Positions 1-8,799 of a stretch of DNA of 64,000 nt are shown here, piece after piece. Every line of letters begins with the position of its first letter. The stretch's first letter is position 1. The stretch covers positions 186,001 to 250,000 of the forward strand of contig NZ_LXVX01000012.1 in NCBI RefSeq assembly GCF_001650725.1, read 5' to 3'. The position numbers and the translations under genes were made by a program. The notes below the pieces were generated by a model that saw nothing but the letters and a program-made list of their open reading frames with translations, had not been told where the DNA came from and searched no databases. This DNA is from Sphingobium sp. TCM1 (lineage in GTDB: Bacteria > Pseudomonadota > Alphaproteobacteria > Sphingomonadales > Sphingomonadaceae).

Positions 1-491
1 TCCGAGGCGATGGAGGCAGCCTCCAGCCCCAGGAAACCAGCGCCGATGACGACCAGCTTCGTGGCCCGCTCAAGCCCCTGCATCAGCGCTTTGGCGTCCT
101 CGATGGTTCTCAGGGACACGACGCCCGATGTCTCGCCTTCGACGCAGGGCAGCGCGCGATTGCGGGTGCCTGTCGCGATGACGAGATGGGAATAGGGCAG
201 GAACGCGCCGGAGCGGAGATTGACCTGCTTCAGTTCCCGATCGATCGTGTCCACCGCGTCATTGGCCCGAAAGTCAATCGCGTGGTCTGCGAAGAATTTC
301 GGCTCCTGCATGAAGAGCATGGATTCGGGCGCGGTGCCGGCGAGAAAGGCCTTGGACAAGGGCGGGCGCTGATAGGGCGGATGTACTTCATCGCCGACCA
401 TCGTGATCGAGCCGGCAAAGCCGTTGTCGCGCAGGGAGGAGGCGAGCTGCAAGCCCGCCTGTCCAGCGCCGATGATGACGACGTCGCTCAT
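1..491 (-). CDS. Ferredoxin--NAD(+) reductase, C-terminus beyond the left edge
   Basis: Reading leftwards from an ATG at 491, 163 codons stay open to the window edge. The N-terminus has the FAD dinucleotide fold (VVIIGAGQAGLQLASSLR), then PYQRPPLSKAFLAG and ATGTRNRALP, and a second nucleotide-binding motif VVIGAGFLGLEAAS near residues 148-161, the usual NAD(H) site. This is the layout of rubredoxin/putidaredoxin reductases that pass electrons from NADH to a small ferredoxin serving a P450. The start overlaps the ferredoxin stop by 4 bases (488-491), and a P450 lies just upstream in the same operon, so the three form a class I P450 system. The rest of the reductase is outside the window. Confidence 0.9.
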   Translation of the reverse strand, partial: MSDVVIIGAGQAGLQLASSLRDNGFAGSITMVGDEVHPPYQRPPLSKAFLAGTAPESMLFMQEPKFFADHAIDFRANDAVDTIDRELKQVNLRSGAFLPYSHLVIATGTRNRALPCVEGETSGVVSLRTIEDAKALMQGLERATKLVVIGAGFLGLEAASIAS

Positions 492-709
492 GCGGAGGTG
501 GCCCCCGCCGGATCATCTTCTTCAACGATGATCGCGAGTGAGGGGCATTTGCGGGCAGCGCCGCGCACCGCATCCTGCAATTCAGGCGGCGGGTTGTCCT
601 GCAACAGGACGACGACGCCATCCTCCTCGCGCTGATCGAAAATCTGCGCGCTGGAAAGAACGCACAGGCCGGCGCCCACGCACAGATCCTGTCTGATATG
701 GATTTTCAT
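488..709 (-). CDS. Small [3Fe-4S]-type ferredoxin, P450 redox partner
   Basis: A 73-residue protein with a single cluster motif: C10-V-G-A-G-L-C16 and C55-P. The central position of the first motif, Cys in [4Fe-4S] ferredoxins, is Ala13, which points to a [3Fe-4S] cluster as in ferredoxins that accompany CYP105-like bacterial P450s. The ATG at 709 follows a purine-rich GAGAGGAGAGGG ribosome-binding site. It lies 22 bases after the P450 stop and overlaps the reductase start by 4 bases, so it most likely carries electrons between those two proteins in the cytoplasm. The acidic C-terminus is typical of a partner-docking surface. Confidence 0.9.
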   Translation of the reverse strand: MKIHIRQDLCVGAGLCVLSSAQIFDQREEDGVVVLLQDNPPPELQDAVRGAARKCPSLAIIVEEDDPAGATSA

Positions 710-731
710 GTCTGCCCTCTCCTCTATGGGC

Positions 732-1946
732 TCACCAGGTCAACGGCAGCGCTTCGAGGCCGTAGACGAAATGGTCTCCCTTGAATTCCAGCTCTTCGAA
801 CGGCACGGCGAGAGCCAGCGTCGGGAAGCGCTGGAACAGCGTGCCGAAAACCGATTGCAATTCCGCCCGGGCGAGCGGCTGACCCAGGCATTGGTGAATG
901 CCGTAGCTGAAGGCCAGATGATTGTCGGGCGCTCGAGTGACGTCGAACCGGTCAGGGCACTCGAACGCCTTGGGATCGCGATTGGCCGCTGCGATAAGGG
1001 CGAAAACGCCTTCTCCCTTGCGGACCAGATGACCGTTGACGTCGATGTCCTCCAGAGCGACCCGCGCGCCGTTGAACTGCACGATGCTGTTGTAGCGCAG
1101 CATTTCGTCGACCGCGCCTTTCAGCAGGGCCGGGTCCTGAAGGAGCAGAGCCTTTTGATCGGGATTCTGCAGCAGGTTCAGCGTGCCCAGCACGATCTGG
1201 TTTGCGGTGGTCTCATGACCCGCCATGGTCAGCAGGTCCGCATGCAGCACGGCATCGTCATGGGACAGATGGCCCGGCTGCACCTGTTCGATGATCAGGC
1301 GGCTCAGCAGATCGTCATTGGCGTGAGGATCCTTCGCCTTTTCCCGCAGCAAGCCGTCGAAATAATCGATCAGCTTCTGGGAAGCCTCCTGCGGGATGAT
1401 CGGGTCGACATCCATCAGCACCTTGAGGCGGCTCTGTTCCTGGAAAAATTCCCGGTCGCTGACCGGCACGCCGAGAAATTCGGAAATGACCGTCGAGGTG
1501 AGGGGGAGGGCGAAATCCTCCACCATTTCGAAGGGCGGCCCCTTGGCTTCCAGTTGCGCGTAAAGATCCTCGATCAGTGCCATGATGCGCGGACGCATGG
1601 CGTCGATGCGCTTGACCATGAATTCCTTGGTGAACATCCGCCGCAACCGGCCATGATCGGGCGGGTCCATGCGAATGAAGGTCGGCGGCAGTTGCAGCAC
1701 GGCGTTGCGCGCCTCCGACTGCATCGGGAAGCCGGGCGTCGTTGGGACCGTGCTGAAGCGATTGTCCGCCAACACGGCACGGACATCTTCGAAGCTGGTG
1801 AAAACCCAGATCTTCTGGCCGTTGAACAGCTGCATGGACAGCGGCTTGCCCGCGTCACGCGCCTCTCCGTAGAGAGGCGGTGGGTCGAAGGGGCACCCGC
1901 GCTGGGCCGGAAAGACCGGTAGGTCGAGGCTATCGGCGGTCGACAT
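732..1946 (-). CDS. Cytochrome P450 monooxygenase (first of two close paralogues)
   Basis: A 404-residue soluble P450. Visible landmarks are the I-helix oxygen-activation motif AGHETT at 242-247, E281-M-L-R284 (ExxR) and the heme loop FSYGIHQCLG with the ligand Cys353. The N-terminal CPFDPP stretch and overall length fit bacterial CYP105/107-like enzymes. The ATG at 1946 is chosen because AAGGAGAAG stands directly upstream; an in-frame ATG at 2006 would run into the preceding SDR gene. It lies 10 bases after that SDR and is followed by its ferredoxin and reductase. The P450 at 17242 shares FNSIVQ, ARVA and the C-terminal PFE-x-LEFK pattern, so the two are paralogues. Substrate unknown. Confidence 0.95.
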   Translation of the reverse strand: MSTADSLDLPVFPAQRGCPFDPPPLYGEARDAGKPLSMQLFNGQKIWVFTSFEDVRAVLADNRFSTVPTTPGFPMQSEARNAVLQLPPTFIRMDPPDHGRLRRMFTKEFMVKRIDAMRPRIMALIEDLYAQLEAKGPPFEMVEDFALPLTSTVISEFLGVPVSDREFFQEQSRLKVLMDVDPIIPQEASQKLIDYFDGLLREKAKDPHANDDLLSRLIIEQVQPGHLSHDDAVLHADLLTMAGHETTANQIVLGTLNLLQNPDQKALLLQDPALLKGAVDEMLRYNSIVQFNGARVALEDIDVNGHLVRKGEGVFALIAAANRDPKAFECPDRFDVTRAPDNHLAFSYGIHQCLGQPLARAELQSVFGTLFQRFPTLALAVPFEELEFKGDHFVYGLEALPLTW

Positions 1947-1956
1947 GATCTTCTCC

Positions 1957-2652
1957 TTACAGTCCGCCGTTGACGTCCAGCGTCGCGCCGGTGACATAGC
2001 CGGCACCGGGGCTGACCATCCATGCGATCACCGAAGCGATCTCTTCGGGATCGGCCGCGCGCTGGAGTGCGCTGGAGGCGATCAGCTTGTTCCGGATTTC
2101 CGCTGGTACGGCTTCGCCCATCGCGGTGTTGATGGTGCCGGGCGATACGCCGACGACGCGGATGCCGTGCGCCCCAAGCGGCTTGGCAATGCTCTTGGTG
2201 AAGTTGACGATCGCGGCTTTCGAGCCGCCATAGTCGGTCACGCCGCTGCCCGCGCCGGCGACGATGGAGGCGAGATTGACGATGACCCCGCCACCGCCCG
2301 CTGCGATCAGCCGCTTGGCGACTTCCTGCGATAGGAAGAAGGGGCCGCGCGTGTTGACATTATAGGTCAGGTCATAATCTTCGGGACGGATGTCGAAGAA
2401 GGTCTTGCCGTGCCACACGCCGGCATTGTTGACGAGTACGCGGATCGTGCCGAACTCTTCCTCGACCGCCGCAACGGCGGCGACGATGTCATCGTAACGG
2501 GTGACGTCGCAACGTCGATAGGCGTATCCGCCCAACCCTTCATTGGCGACGTCGAGGCCGACAACCTTGTAGCCCGCTTCAGAAAGCGCGCTCAAAATGG
2601 CCTGGCCGGTCTTGCCGTTCGAGCCTGTAACAATGGCGACTGATTGCGTCAT
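1957..2652 (-). CDS. SDR-family NAD(P)-dependent oxidoreductase
   Basis: A 231-residue classical SDR. The cofactor motif is TGSNGKTG (residues 9-16, the TGxxxGxG variant), followed by NNAG, a Ser in the active-site strand, the catalytic YGGSK and a C-terminal VTGATLDVNGG. It is first in the minus-strand operon SDR-P450-ferredoxin-reductase, so it probably oxidises the alcohol made by the P450 or prepares its substrate (inference). The divergent LysR gene starts 217 bases away and is the obvious candidate regulator. Confidence 0.9.
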   Translation of the reverse strand: MTQSVAIVTGSNGKTGQAILSALSEAGYKVVGLDVANEGLGGYAYRRCDVTRYDDIVAAVAAVEEEFGTIRVLVNNAGVWHGKTFFDIRPEDYDLTYNVNTRGPFFLSQEVAKRLIAAGGGGVIVNLASIVAGAGSGVTDYGGSKAAIVNFTKSIAKPLGAHGIRVVGVSPGTINTAMGEAVPAEIRNKLIASSALQRAADPEEIASVIAWMVSPGAGYVTGATLDVNGGL

Positions 2653-2834
2653 GCCTACTCCATCTCAAATTCGTTATGACCAGGAGATGCGTGGCGTCTG
2701 ACCCGTCTCTCCTGGCTGGAACGATCACCTGTTGAGGCGCCGCTCCTTTCTTTTTGCGCAGCATTGAAACGCTGCTCGCCGCCATTGTTGATCGGCAGGC
2801 TTTTGAGGTCTAGTGATAACGGGGACCGAAGAAT

Positions 2835-2854
2835 GTGAATTCTATTCAAATCAC
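2835..2854. promoter_or_regulatory. Imperfect palindrome, candidate LysR operator
   Basis: GTGAATT-N6-AAATCAC forms an inverted repeat with 7-base arms and one mismatch. It sits 14 bases before the LysR start codon in the 216-base divergent region shared with the SDR-P450 operon. LysR regulators usually bind such dyads between divergent genes. Its closeness to the LysR start would fit autorepression. Nothing else in the region 2653-2834 was recognised. Confidence 0.35.
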
Positions 2855-2868
2855 TGTGGGACCGGAAA

Positions 2869-3852
2869 ATGGCCAATATCGACCGCGTCGACCTCAACTT
2901 ATTCCGCCTTTTCGAGGCCCTGTATGAGGAACGATCGGTGTCGCGCGCAGCGGAGCGGCTGTTCATAACGCCATCGGCCGTCAGCCACGCACTGCGGCGG
3001 ATTCGGATGATGATGGGGGACGAACTTTTTACCCGTGGGCCGCGCGGCATGCTGCCGACGCCAAGGGCTCATGCCGTTGCGGCGCAGTTGCGGGTTCTTC
3101 TTCCGCAACTGGCTGAGGTCATTGCGCCACCTGATTTTGACCCGGCGGCGACCGACCGAACTTTCGGGGTCGCCTGCGTCCCTTATCTGACCACCGTGTT
3201 GCTGCCCGAAGTGGTTGCGGATGTCGCACGGCGCGCGCCCAATGCGCGGGTCGACCTGCGGCTCATCTACAACAGCGTGGTGGATGATCTGGATAGCGGC
3301 GCGCTGGACGTGGCTTTAGGGCATTTTCGCAGAACGCCTCCGCGTTTCGTTGCGGAGGAAATCCTGCGCGACAGCTATGTCTGGGTCATTCGGCGCGATC
3401 ACCCGGCAGCTGCGGGGAAGCTGACTATCGAGGCGTTGTCCCGCCTGCCGCACATCGATATCCACATCGACAGCCAGGCGAAGAATACAGTCGAAAGCTT
3501 CGATGTGAGGCAGGGACTGGAGCGACTTGTCATCCAGAATGGCATTGCCTCGCTGGAAGAATCGTTGCTCGACGCAGGACTGCGGCGGCGTGTCGCGACC
3601 TTCGTTCCAGATTCGCTTGCGGGAATGGCGGCGGTATCGCGCAGCGATGCAGTCTGCCTCGTGCCGGAGAGCGCGGTGAACCGCTTCGGCGAGACATTCG
3701 GGCTGCTGCGCTTCGATCCACCTTATCAGTCTGCGCCACTGGTTATTCAGAGCCTGACGCATGCGGACTATCGGGAAAAGCCGGCGATCCGCTGGCTGCT
3801 AGAATGTATAAGGTCTGCCGCCATCGGGATGGGGCGGCAGACCCACGACTGA
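2869..3852 (+). CDS. LysR-family transcriptional regulator
   Basis: A 327-residue LysR-type regulator. The N-terminal winged helix-turn-helix (about residues 6-65) reads DLNLFRLFEALYEERSVSRA and then TPSAVSHALRRIR; the remainder is the periplasmic-binding-protein-like effector domain. The phrase DLNLF-x-x-F-x-ALYEE is characteristic of the NodD/NahR-like branch, whose members often sense aromatic compounds. It is transcribed divergently from the SDR-P450-ferredoxin operon and convergently with the dioxygenase-like gene ending at 3876, so the P450 operon is the likeliest target. Effector unknown. Confidence 0.92.
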   Translation: MANIDRVDLNLFRLFEALYEERSVSRAAERLFITPSAVSHALRRIRMMMGDELFTRGPRGMLPTPRAHAVAAQLRVLLPQLAEVIAPPDFDPAATDRTFGVACVPYLTTVLLPEVVADVARRAPNARVDLRLIYNSVVDDLDSGALDVALGHFRRTPPRFVAEEILRDSYVWVIRRDHPAAAGKLTIEALSRLPHIDIHIDSQAKNTVESFDVRQGLERLVIQNGIASLEESLLDAGLRRRVATFVPDSLAGMAAVSRSDAVCLVPESAVNRFGETFGLLRFDPPYQSAPLVIQSLTHADYREKPAIRWLLECIRSAAIGMGRQTHD

Positions 3853-3875
3853 GGACATCGCCCTCTTGTCGCATT

Positions 3876-4805
3876 CTAAGCGCGAACGTCCCGGAAGCCG
3901 AGCTTTTCGAAAACGGGTGTGTCAGTCACCCGCAACATCGCGCCGCCTCCGGCGCCGCCTTGAAGCGAATAGGCATACCAGCTCGGTATGACGAGAACGT
4001 CGCCGCGTGTCATGGAAACGCTTCCCATCGTTTCAACCTCGACCGAGACCTCGCCCGCCGTCACCGCGAAAATGCTGTTGTCGATCCGCGCGCCATGGTC
4101 CTGTTTCTGGCTCTGGCTGAGATTGATCGCATGGAGCGCAATGGTCGGCATGTGCGCCTCGCCGAAGCGATGATCACCTTCCTGCGCGGCCCTGTCTTTC
4201 AGCAAACCCGCCTTGAACCGCAGTTCCGAATCCGGTGCTGCGCCTGTCACCGCCTCCAGCGTGTCAGGATGATGTTCGAAGAACATATTTTCGAGATTCT
4301 GGACCAGGGGGACGTCGAGAAAATCGATCCAGAAAGCCGGTGTGTCACTATAATTGGCATGGCCATGCCAATGCCATTGCGGCGTCAGCACGACGTCGCC
4401 CGGCGCCATGTCCACCCGAATGCCGTCGACGAGCGTGTAGACGCCCTCGGTCGCATCGAGCACGAGCCGCAGGGCATTGGGCGAATGCCGATGTGATCGT
4501 GCGGTCTCGCCGGGCAGCACCAGCTGATAGGCGGCTACCAGATGACGGCAGGTCGGGTAGATATTATTCTCGATCGGATTGACCAGGATGAGATTGCGCC
4601 GCTCGGCGAACTCGGTCGAGACGAACTCGGTTGCCTTGGTGAGCGCATCGAGCGCCTGCCTGTAGCGCCAGACCGTCGGGACGAACCGCCTGCGCGGCTC
4701 CGCCCACATTTGCGGTTCGCGTTTCGCCCATCCCGGCGAGAAGCCGCAGGCTTCAAGTTGATCGAAATAGCCGTCCGGCGCGCTGCTATGCGGATTAGTC
4801 GCCAT
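3876..4805 (-). CDS. Gentisate 1,2-dioxygenase-like bicupin
   Basis: A 309-residue two-cupin protein. The first cupin carries HRHSPNALRLV (H105, H107) and PGDVVLTPQWHWHGH (H145, H147, H149), the iron-site pattern of gentisate, salicylate and 1-hydroxy-2-naphthoate dioxygenases. The second cupin (about 225-305) keeps the fold but no HxH. It is somewhat shorter than the roughly 350 residues usual for gentisate dioxygenase. It begins 11 bases after an FAD monooxygenase, a natural pairing of ring hydroxylation and ring cleavage. The gene is last in a minus-strand operon beginning with the CoA-transferase at 9942. The exact ring substrate is inference only. Confidence 0.85.
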   Translation of the reverse strand: MATNPHSSAPDGYFDQLEACGFSPGWAKREPQMWAEPRRRFVPTVWRYRQALDALTKATEFVSTEFAERRNLILVNPIENNIYPTCRHLVAAYQLVLPGETARSHRHSPNALRLVLDATEGVYTLVDGIRVDMAPGDVVLTPQWHWHGHANYSDTPAFWIDFLDVPLVQNLENMFFEHHPDTLEAVTGAAPDSELRFKAGLLKDRAAQEGDHRFGEAHMPTIALHAINLSQSQKQDHGARIDNSIFAVTAGEVSVEVETMGSVSMTRGDVLVIPSWYAYSLQGGAGGGAMLRVTDTPVFEKLGFRDVRA

Positions 4806-4816
4806 GTCGCGCTCCC

Positions 4817-6469
4817 TCAGGCGGCTGCACTGGCCGATTGCGCCCGCTGGCGCCCGGCGCCGCGCACCACATCGATGACATAGGCCGCGTCGGCGGGCAG
4901 TTCGTCGCCGCGCCAGCAGCTATGGCCATCGGGGCGGACCAGCACCAGTTTGCGCTCATAAGCCTCGATCACGGCAGGTTCGTCGATCGATACGACGCTC
5001 AGGGGCAGGCCCGCACGGGTTGCAGCCTCGACGAAAGGCGTAACGTCGGGTGCGTCGGCGCCCAACCGTAGCAGAACGAAGCCGTTGCCGAACAGGTCGA
5101 GCGTCGAACGGCCATCTTTCAGCCAGACATGCGGCGCCCGCGCGCCGGGCGTGCTGGTTTGGACATAGCGAGCCGTTTCCTGTTCGGGCACCGGAGAGCC
5201 GTCCGGCACGATGACCGGCGAGTTGGCGTAGATATAGCCCATGTGAATGCCGATGGTGTACCATTCGCGCTTCATCATATCCCCATACCATTTGCCGTAG
5301 CGGGCGCGCGCTTCGTCGTGTTCGGCACCGGGCATGAAGATTTCGGCTGGCGGCGGCGTCTTGCGCGGCTCCAGCATCAGTTTGAGGTTGCCGCTGGATT
5401 CGGCGATGTTATGCGCCGCAACCGGCTTGCGCTCCGCTTCATAGGAGGCCAGCAGTTCAGGCCCGCCCCAGCCGGCGAGGGCGCCGTTCAGCTTCCAGGA
5501 CAGGTCGACCGCGTCGCCCATACCCGTATTCATGCCGAAACCGCCCGTGGGCGACATCAGATGCGCAGCATCGCCGGCGATGAACACGCGCTTGGTCCCG
5601 TACTGTTCGGCGATCAGTTCGCGCCGCACCCACGGCATGACGGATTCGATTTCATATTGGAATTCGCAGCCCACGGCCCGCACGATGAGGTCGTGAATTT
5701 CGGCTTCGGAATATTCCCGCTTCTGATCGTCGCCCACGATCGACATGCGCCAGCGATCCTTGCCATTGATCGCGACGATCGTCAGCCAGGTTCCTTCGGG
5801 GCCGATGAAGATGAAGCGGTAGGCAAGCCCCTTGTCATGCAGCTTGGGAAGTTCGGCCGAGCGGAAGATGATGTTGACCGTATGGGTGAGGACGGGTTTG
5901 CCGACCATGCCGATGCCGATCTGCTCCCGCACGAAACTGGCGCCCCCATCGGTGCCCACCAGATAGTCGCAACTGACTTCGTAATCTTCATTGGTTTCAA
6001 GATCGCGCAGCGATGCGACTACCTTGTCGGGAAATTCCTTCACCGCCGTCACGAGGGTGCGATATTTGGTGGTCACTTCGGAATGTTGCCGAACGAAGCG
6101 CTGCATGATCGGATCGAACATATCCTGGGGGCAGCGTTCCCGCTTTTCCGGGCTTTGCAGCGGCAGGGGTTCCGCGTCCTTGCTTGGCACGACCTCGCGG
6201 CCGAACTCGAAGCCGGTCAGGGATTCCAGATAGACATTATCTTGTGGATAGTCGCGCGGATAGGGCGAGTTGCGCACCCAATCGGCAATCCCCCAACGAC
6301 GAGCGAATTCCATGGTGCGGATGCCGACCATATCCATCTTGGGCTGCGTGATGGCGCCATCGGTTCGTTCCACCAGCCAGCAAGGCGTGCCGCGCTGGGC
6401 CAGGTCTCCGGCCAGGGCGAGGCCAACCGGTCCAGCGCCAACGATCAATATCTGGGTATGTGTCTGCAT
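4817..6469 (-). CDS. FAD-dependent aromatic-ring monooxygenase (PheA/TfdB/MhpA type)
   Basis: A 550-residue flavoprotein hydroxylase. It has the FAD motif ILIVGAGPVGLALAGDLAQRG (G11-x-G-x-x-G region), the DG motif GTDGGASFVRE near residue 175 and the second FAD motif VFIAGDAAHLMSPTGGFGMN near 297, followed by a thioredoxin-like C-terminal domain as in phenol 2-monooxygenases. Such enzymes use NAD(P)H and O2 to add a hydroxyl to a phenolic ring or analogous substrate. The gene precedes the gentisate-dioxygenase-like gene by 11 bases, supporting a hydroxylate-then-cleave sequence. The 147 bases between it and the MFS gene hold no recognised site. Confidence 0.92.
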   Translation of the reverse strand: MQTHTQILIVGAGPVGLALAGDLAQRGTPCWLVERTDGAITQPKMDMVGIRTMEFARRWGIADWVRNSPYPRDYPQDNVYLESLTGFEFGREVVPSKDAEPLPLQSPEKRERCPQDMFDPIMQRFVRQHSEVTTKYRTLVTAVKEFPDKVVASLRDLETNEDYEVSCDYLVGTDGGASFVREQIGIGMVGKPVLTHTVNIIFRSAELPKLHDKGLAYRFIFIGPEGTWLTIVAINGKDRWRMSIVGDDQKREYSEAEIHDLIVRAVGCEFQYEIESVMPWVRRELIAEQYGTKRVFIAGDAAHLMSPTGGFGMNTGMGDAVDLSWKLNGALAGWGGPELLASYEAERKPVAAHNIAESSGNLKLMLEPRKTPPPAEIFMPGAEHDEARARYGKWYGDMMKREWYTIGIHMGYIYANSPVIVPDGSPVPEQETARYVQTSTPGARAPHVWLKDGRSTLDLFGNGFVLLRLGADAPDVTPFVEAATRAGLPLSVVSIDEPAVIEAYERKLVLVRPDGHSCWRGDELPADAAYVIDVVRGAGRQRAQSASAAA

Positions 6470-6616
6470 GATCCCCTCTTCGCTGCGCCAGAGGAGCCCT
6501 TATGGCTCTCGCGCTTCTACGGTCTGCATGGAGAGGACTACATCTGGTTCGAACATATGGGCCAATATGCTTTCCAGATACATGCGCCTGCTGGGGGAGA
6601 TGGGACGATGAAAAGT

Positions 6617-7849
6617 TCAGTCCGCCGCAATGGTTGGCACGGGCCAGCGCCAGCCTGTGAGGAGCGTTACGGCCACAGCCAGGCCTGAGAGTGAAAGCAC
6701 CAGAGGCAAGCCGATCGATTGCGCCAGATGGCCCCAGAACCAGCTTCCCAACGCCATTCCGCCGAACAATGCCGTGTGAAAGGACCCCACCGCACGACCG
6801 GCGAGATGGCGTGGGGCGCTGAGTTGTGCGGTGGCGCTCCAGACGGTCATCACCCCGGTATAACTCGCCCCCAGCAGCAACAGGGCGGGAAACGCCAGAG
6901 GCAGGGCATGAAGATGGGGCAGGATGAGCAGGGCGAGGGCGCCGACGGCAGTGAAACAGCGCACCGTGCCTTCCATCCCAAGGCGCGTTCGGATTATGCG
7001 GACGCGGAGCGCAAAGAGGATCGCGCCAAGGCCCAGGCCGCTCATGAGCAGGCCATAGGCTTTGGCATCGCCATGCAACTGGTCGCGAGCGACCAGCGGC
7101 ATCAGCGCCCAGATTGCACTGGAAGCGGCGGAATAGGCAAAGCTGCGGCTTAGGACGATGCGCAGGGCCGGAGACTGGCCCGCCAGCCGGAAGCCATCAA
7201 GAATGGCCTTGCCAATAGGCCCGTTACTGTCTTGCCGACTGTGCTGGAGGGCTCTGGCTACCACGATCATCATCGTTAAAGCCGCAGCGGCGTTGAAGAT
7301 ATAGGTGACCGTCGGACCCGTCGCCGCCACCAGCAATCCGCCCAGCGCTGGCCCCACGCAGCGGGCGAGGTTGTTGGCAATGCCGATGGCCGCCAGACCT
7401 TCGGGCAATATCGTTGAAGGAAGATAGTCGCCGACCGTCGAGGTCAGCGTCGGGTTAAGCAGGGCGGTGCCGCAGCCGAACAGGAAGCAGGCGGCGAGCA
7501 GAATGTTCGGCGATACAAGCTGTCCCATAGCCAGCAAGGACAGGGCGGTGGCAGACAGGAACATCAGTGCAAAGGCAGTGGCCATGATGCGCGGCGGGCC
7601 GAGATGATCGGCGAGCGTGCCGGCAATGATCGCAAGCAGCATGATGGGCAACGTAAGCGCGGTCTGCACGGAGGCGACCTGCGCAGCGGAGCCAGCCGCA
7701 GCCATCGTCCACCCGGCGGCGACGGTCTGGGTGAGGGCGCATATGTTGGCGGTGAGGGCGATGGCCCACAGCGGACGGAACAGCGCTACGGAGAAAGGCC
7801 CGCGATGATCAGATGCTGTCATCGATTGGTTCAGTCTCTTTGACGTCAT
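6617..7849 (-). CDS. MFS transporter (MFS_3 / enterobactin-exporter-like)
   Basis: A 410-residue hydrophobic protein with about twelve predicted membrane segments and the inter-helix motif GTLADHLGPPRIM after the second segment. The overall look fits the MFS_3 group of secondary transporters, used for uptake or efflux of small molecules. Two starts are possible: ATG 7849 overlaps the thioesterase end by 41 bases, whereas ATG 7822 (MTASDHRGP) overlaps by 14 bases and has AAGAGA upstream. Position within a putative aromatic-acid operon suggests transport of substrate or an intermediate (inference). Confidence 0.85.
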   Translation of the reverse strand: MTSKRLNQSMTASDHRGPFSVALFRPLWAIALTANICALTQTVAAGWTMAAAGSAAQVASVQTALTLPIMLLAIIAGTLADHLGPPRIMATAFALMFLSATALSLLAMGQLVSPNILLAACFLFGCGTALLNPTLTSTVGDYLPSTILPEGLAAIGIANNLARCVGPALGGLLVAATGPTVTYIFNAAAALTMMIVVARALQHSRQDSNGPIGKAILDGFRLAGQSPALRIVLSRSFAYSAASSAIWALMPLVARDQLHGDAKAYGLLMSGLGLGAILFALRVRIIRTRLGMEGTVRCFTAVGALALLILPHLHALPLAFPALLLLGASYTGVMTVWSATAQLSAPRHLAGRAVGSFHTALFGGMALGSWFWGHLAQSIGLPLVLSLSGLAVAVTLLTGWRWPVPTIAAD

Positions 7850-8711
7850 TTTCCCGTATCAATACCTCCTGCACGGTAGAGGCAATGATTTCACCCGACC
7901 GAGTGAAGATATCGGAACGGGCGATGGCGCGCCCCATTTCTGACACGGGAGAATGCACCTTGAAGAAATGCCAGTCGCGAAGATCAAATGCGCCGAAATA
8001 CCAAATCGACTGATTAAGGCTGCTCATGAGCAGCCGCATGTCCGGGTCAAGATTATCGTGACGATTAGCAGCGGTGCCAGCGAGCCAGTAATCTGAAAGA
8101 TAGGCCAGCAACGCGCGCTGCTGATTCTGGTCGATATCGGGCATGGCGGTGATTCGCATCCACGCCATGCGGCTCCCGGCGTCCTCGCCGATCGCATATG
8201 CGCTGGGGGAAACGGGGCGAAGATCCACCACCGGCGGCACCGATATGCGCCGGGTCAGGCCTTTTTTGATCCGATCATCGGTGCCGTTCATCAGTTGCTG
8301 AATATTCTGAAGCCTTTCGGGCGGTGCCACGGTCGGCATGACATCGCTGTGACGCACGCCGCTTTGGGGACGCTGGAAGGATGTTTGCGCTCTGAAAACA
8401 GGCTTGGAATCCTCGCTGAGTGTCACGTCCCGCGCGCAAAAGCTGCTGCCGTCAAAAGTGCGGGAGACGTCGATGGTCGTGGCTTTGTCGACCGGACCAC
8501 GCCGCAAGAAGAAACCGGATGCGGCATGCACCCACCGATCGGCAACGGTCTGGCAAGCGCCCGCAATGGCAAGGCCCATGCATTGACCACCGAACATCCA
8601 GCCGAATGTGTTGGCCTGAGCAATCCTGTTGACGAACCGATCCTCGCCGGACGGCTCGATGGAAAGAGGTGGCAAGATATCCAACTCGTCCCAATGGGGA
8701 AAAAGGCCCAT
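7809..8711 (-). CDS. Acyl-CoA thioesterase II (TesB-like double hotdog)
   Basis: A 300-residue protein with TesB hallmarks: GGQCMGLAIAGACQTV near residue 42, SGFFLRRGP in the first hotdog, and SLNQSIWYFG near residue 232 in the second, where TesB enzymes have SLDHSIWFH. A C-terminal ASTVQEVLIRE contributes the usual Gln/Thr region. TesB enzymes hydrolyse acyl-CoA to the free acid and CoA. It lies between a family III CoA-transferase and an MFS transporter, so it probably releases CoA from a pathway intermediate (inference). Confidence 0.88.
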   Translation of the reverse strand: MGLFPHWDELDILPPLSIEPSGEDRFVNRIAQANTFGWMFGGQCMGLAIAGACQTVADRWVHAASGFFLRRGPVDKATTIDVSRTFDGSSFCARDVTLSEDSKPVFRAQTSFQRPQSGVRHSDVMPTVAPPERLQNIQQLMNGTDDRIKKGLTRRISVPPVVDLRPVSPSAYAIGEDAGSRMAWMRITAMPDIDQNQQRALLAYLSDYWLAGTAANRHDNLDPDMRLLMSSLNQSIWYFGAFDLRDWHFFKVHSPVSEMGRAIARSDIFTRSGEIIASTVQEVLIRENDVKETEPIDDSI

Positions 8712-8799
8712 TCTCTTTAACTCGCGCCTCGTCCTTGATCATTGGAAACCAGTAGATGCCAGCATGATCTCTCGACCAGGACGAAATGCCTGGTGGGTT

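Noticed and set aside
708..1922. 404-codon plus-strand frame opposite the first P450
   Set aside because: It is the mirror frame of a P450 with complete motifs; the translated sequence is Gln/Arg/His rich and shows no family signature. The same applies to the long frame at 5129-6688 and to other long antisense frames in this GC-rich DNA.
2330..2335. GATAGG inside the first SDR (also at 17644, 19211 and 53171 in other genes)
   Set aside because: The left half CCTATC is absent at the right spacing (GACTTC, CGACCT, AGCCCT and AACTGA are found), and the sites lie within coding sequence.
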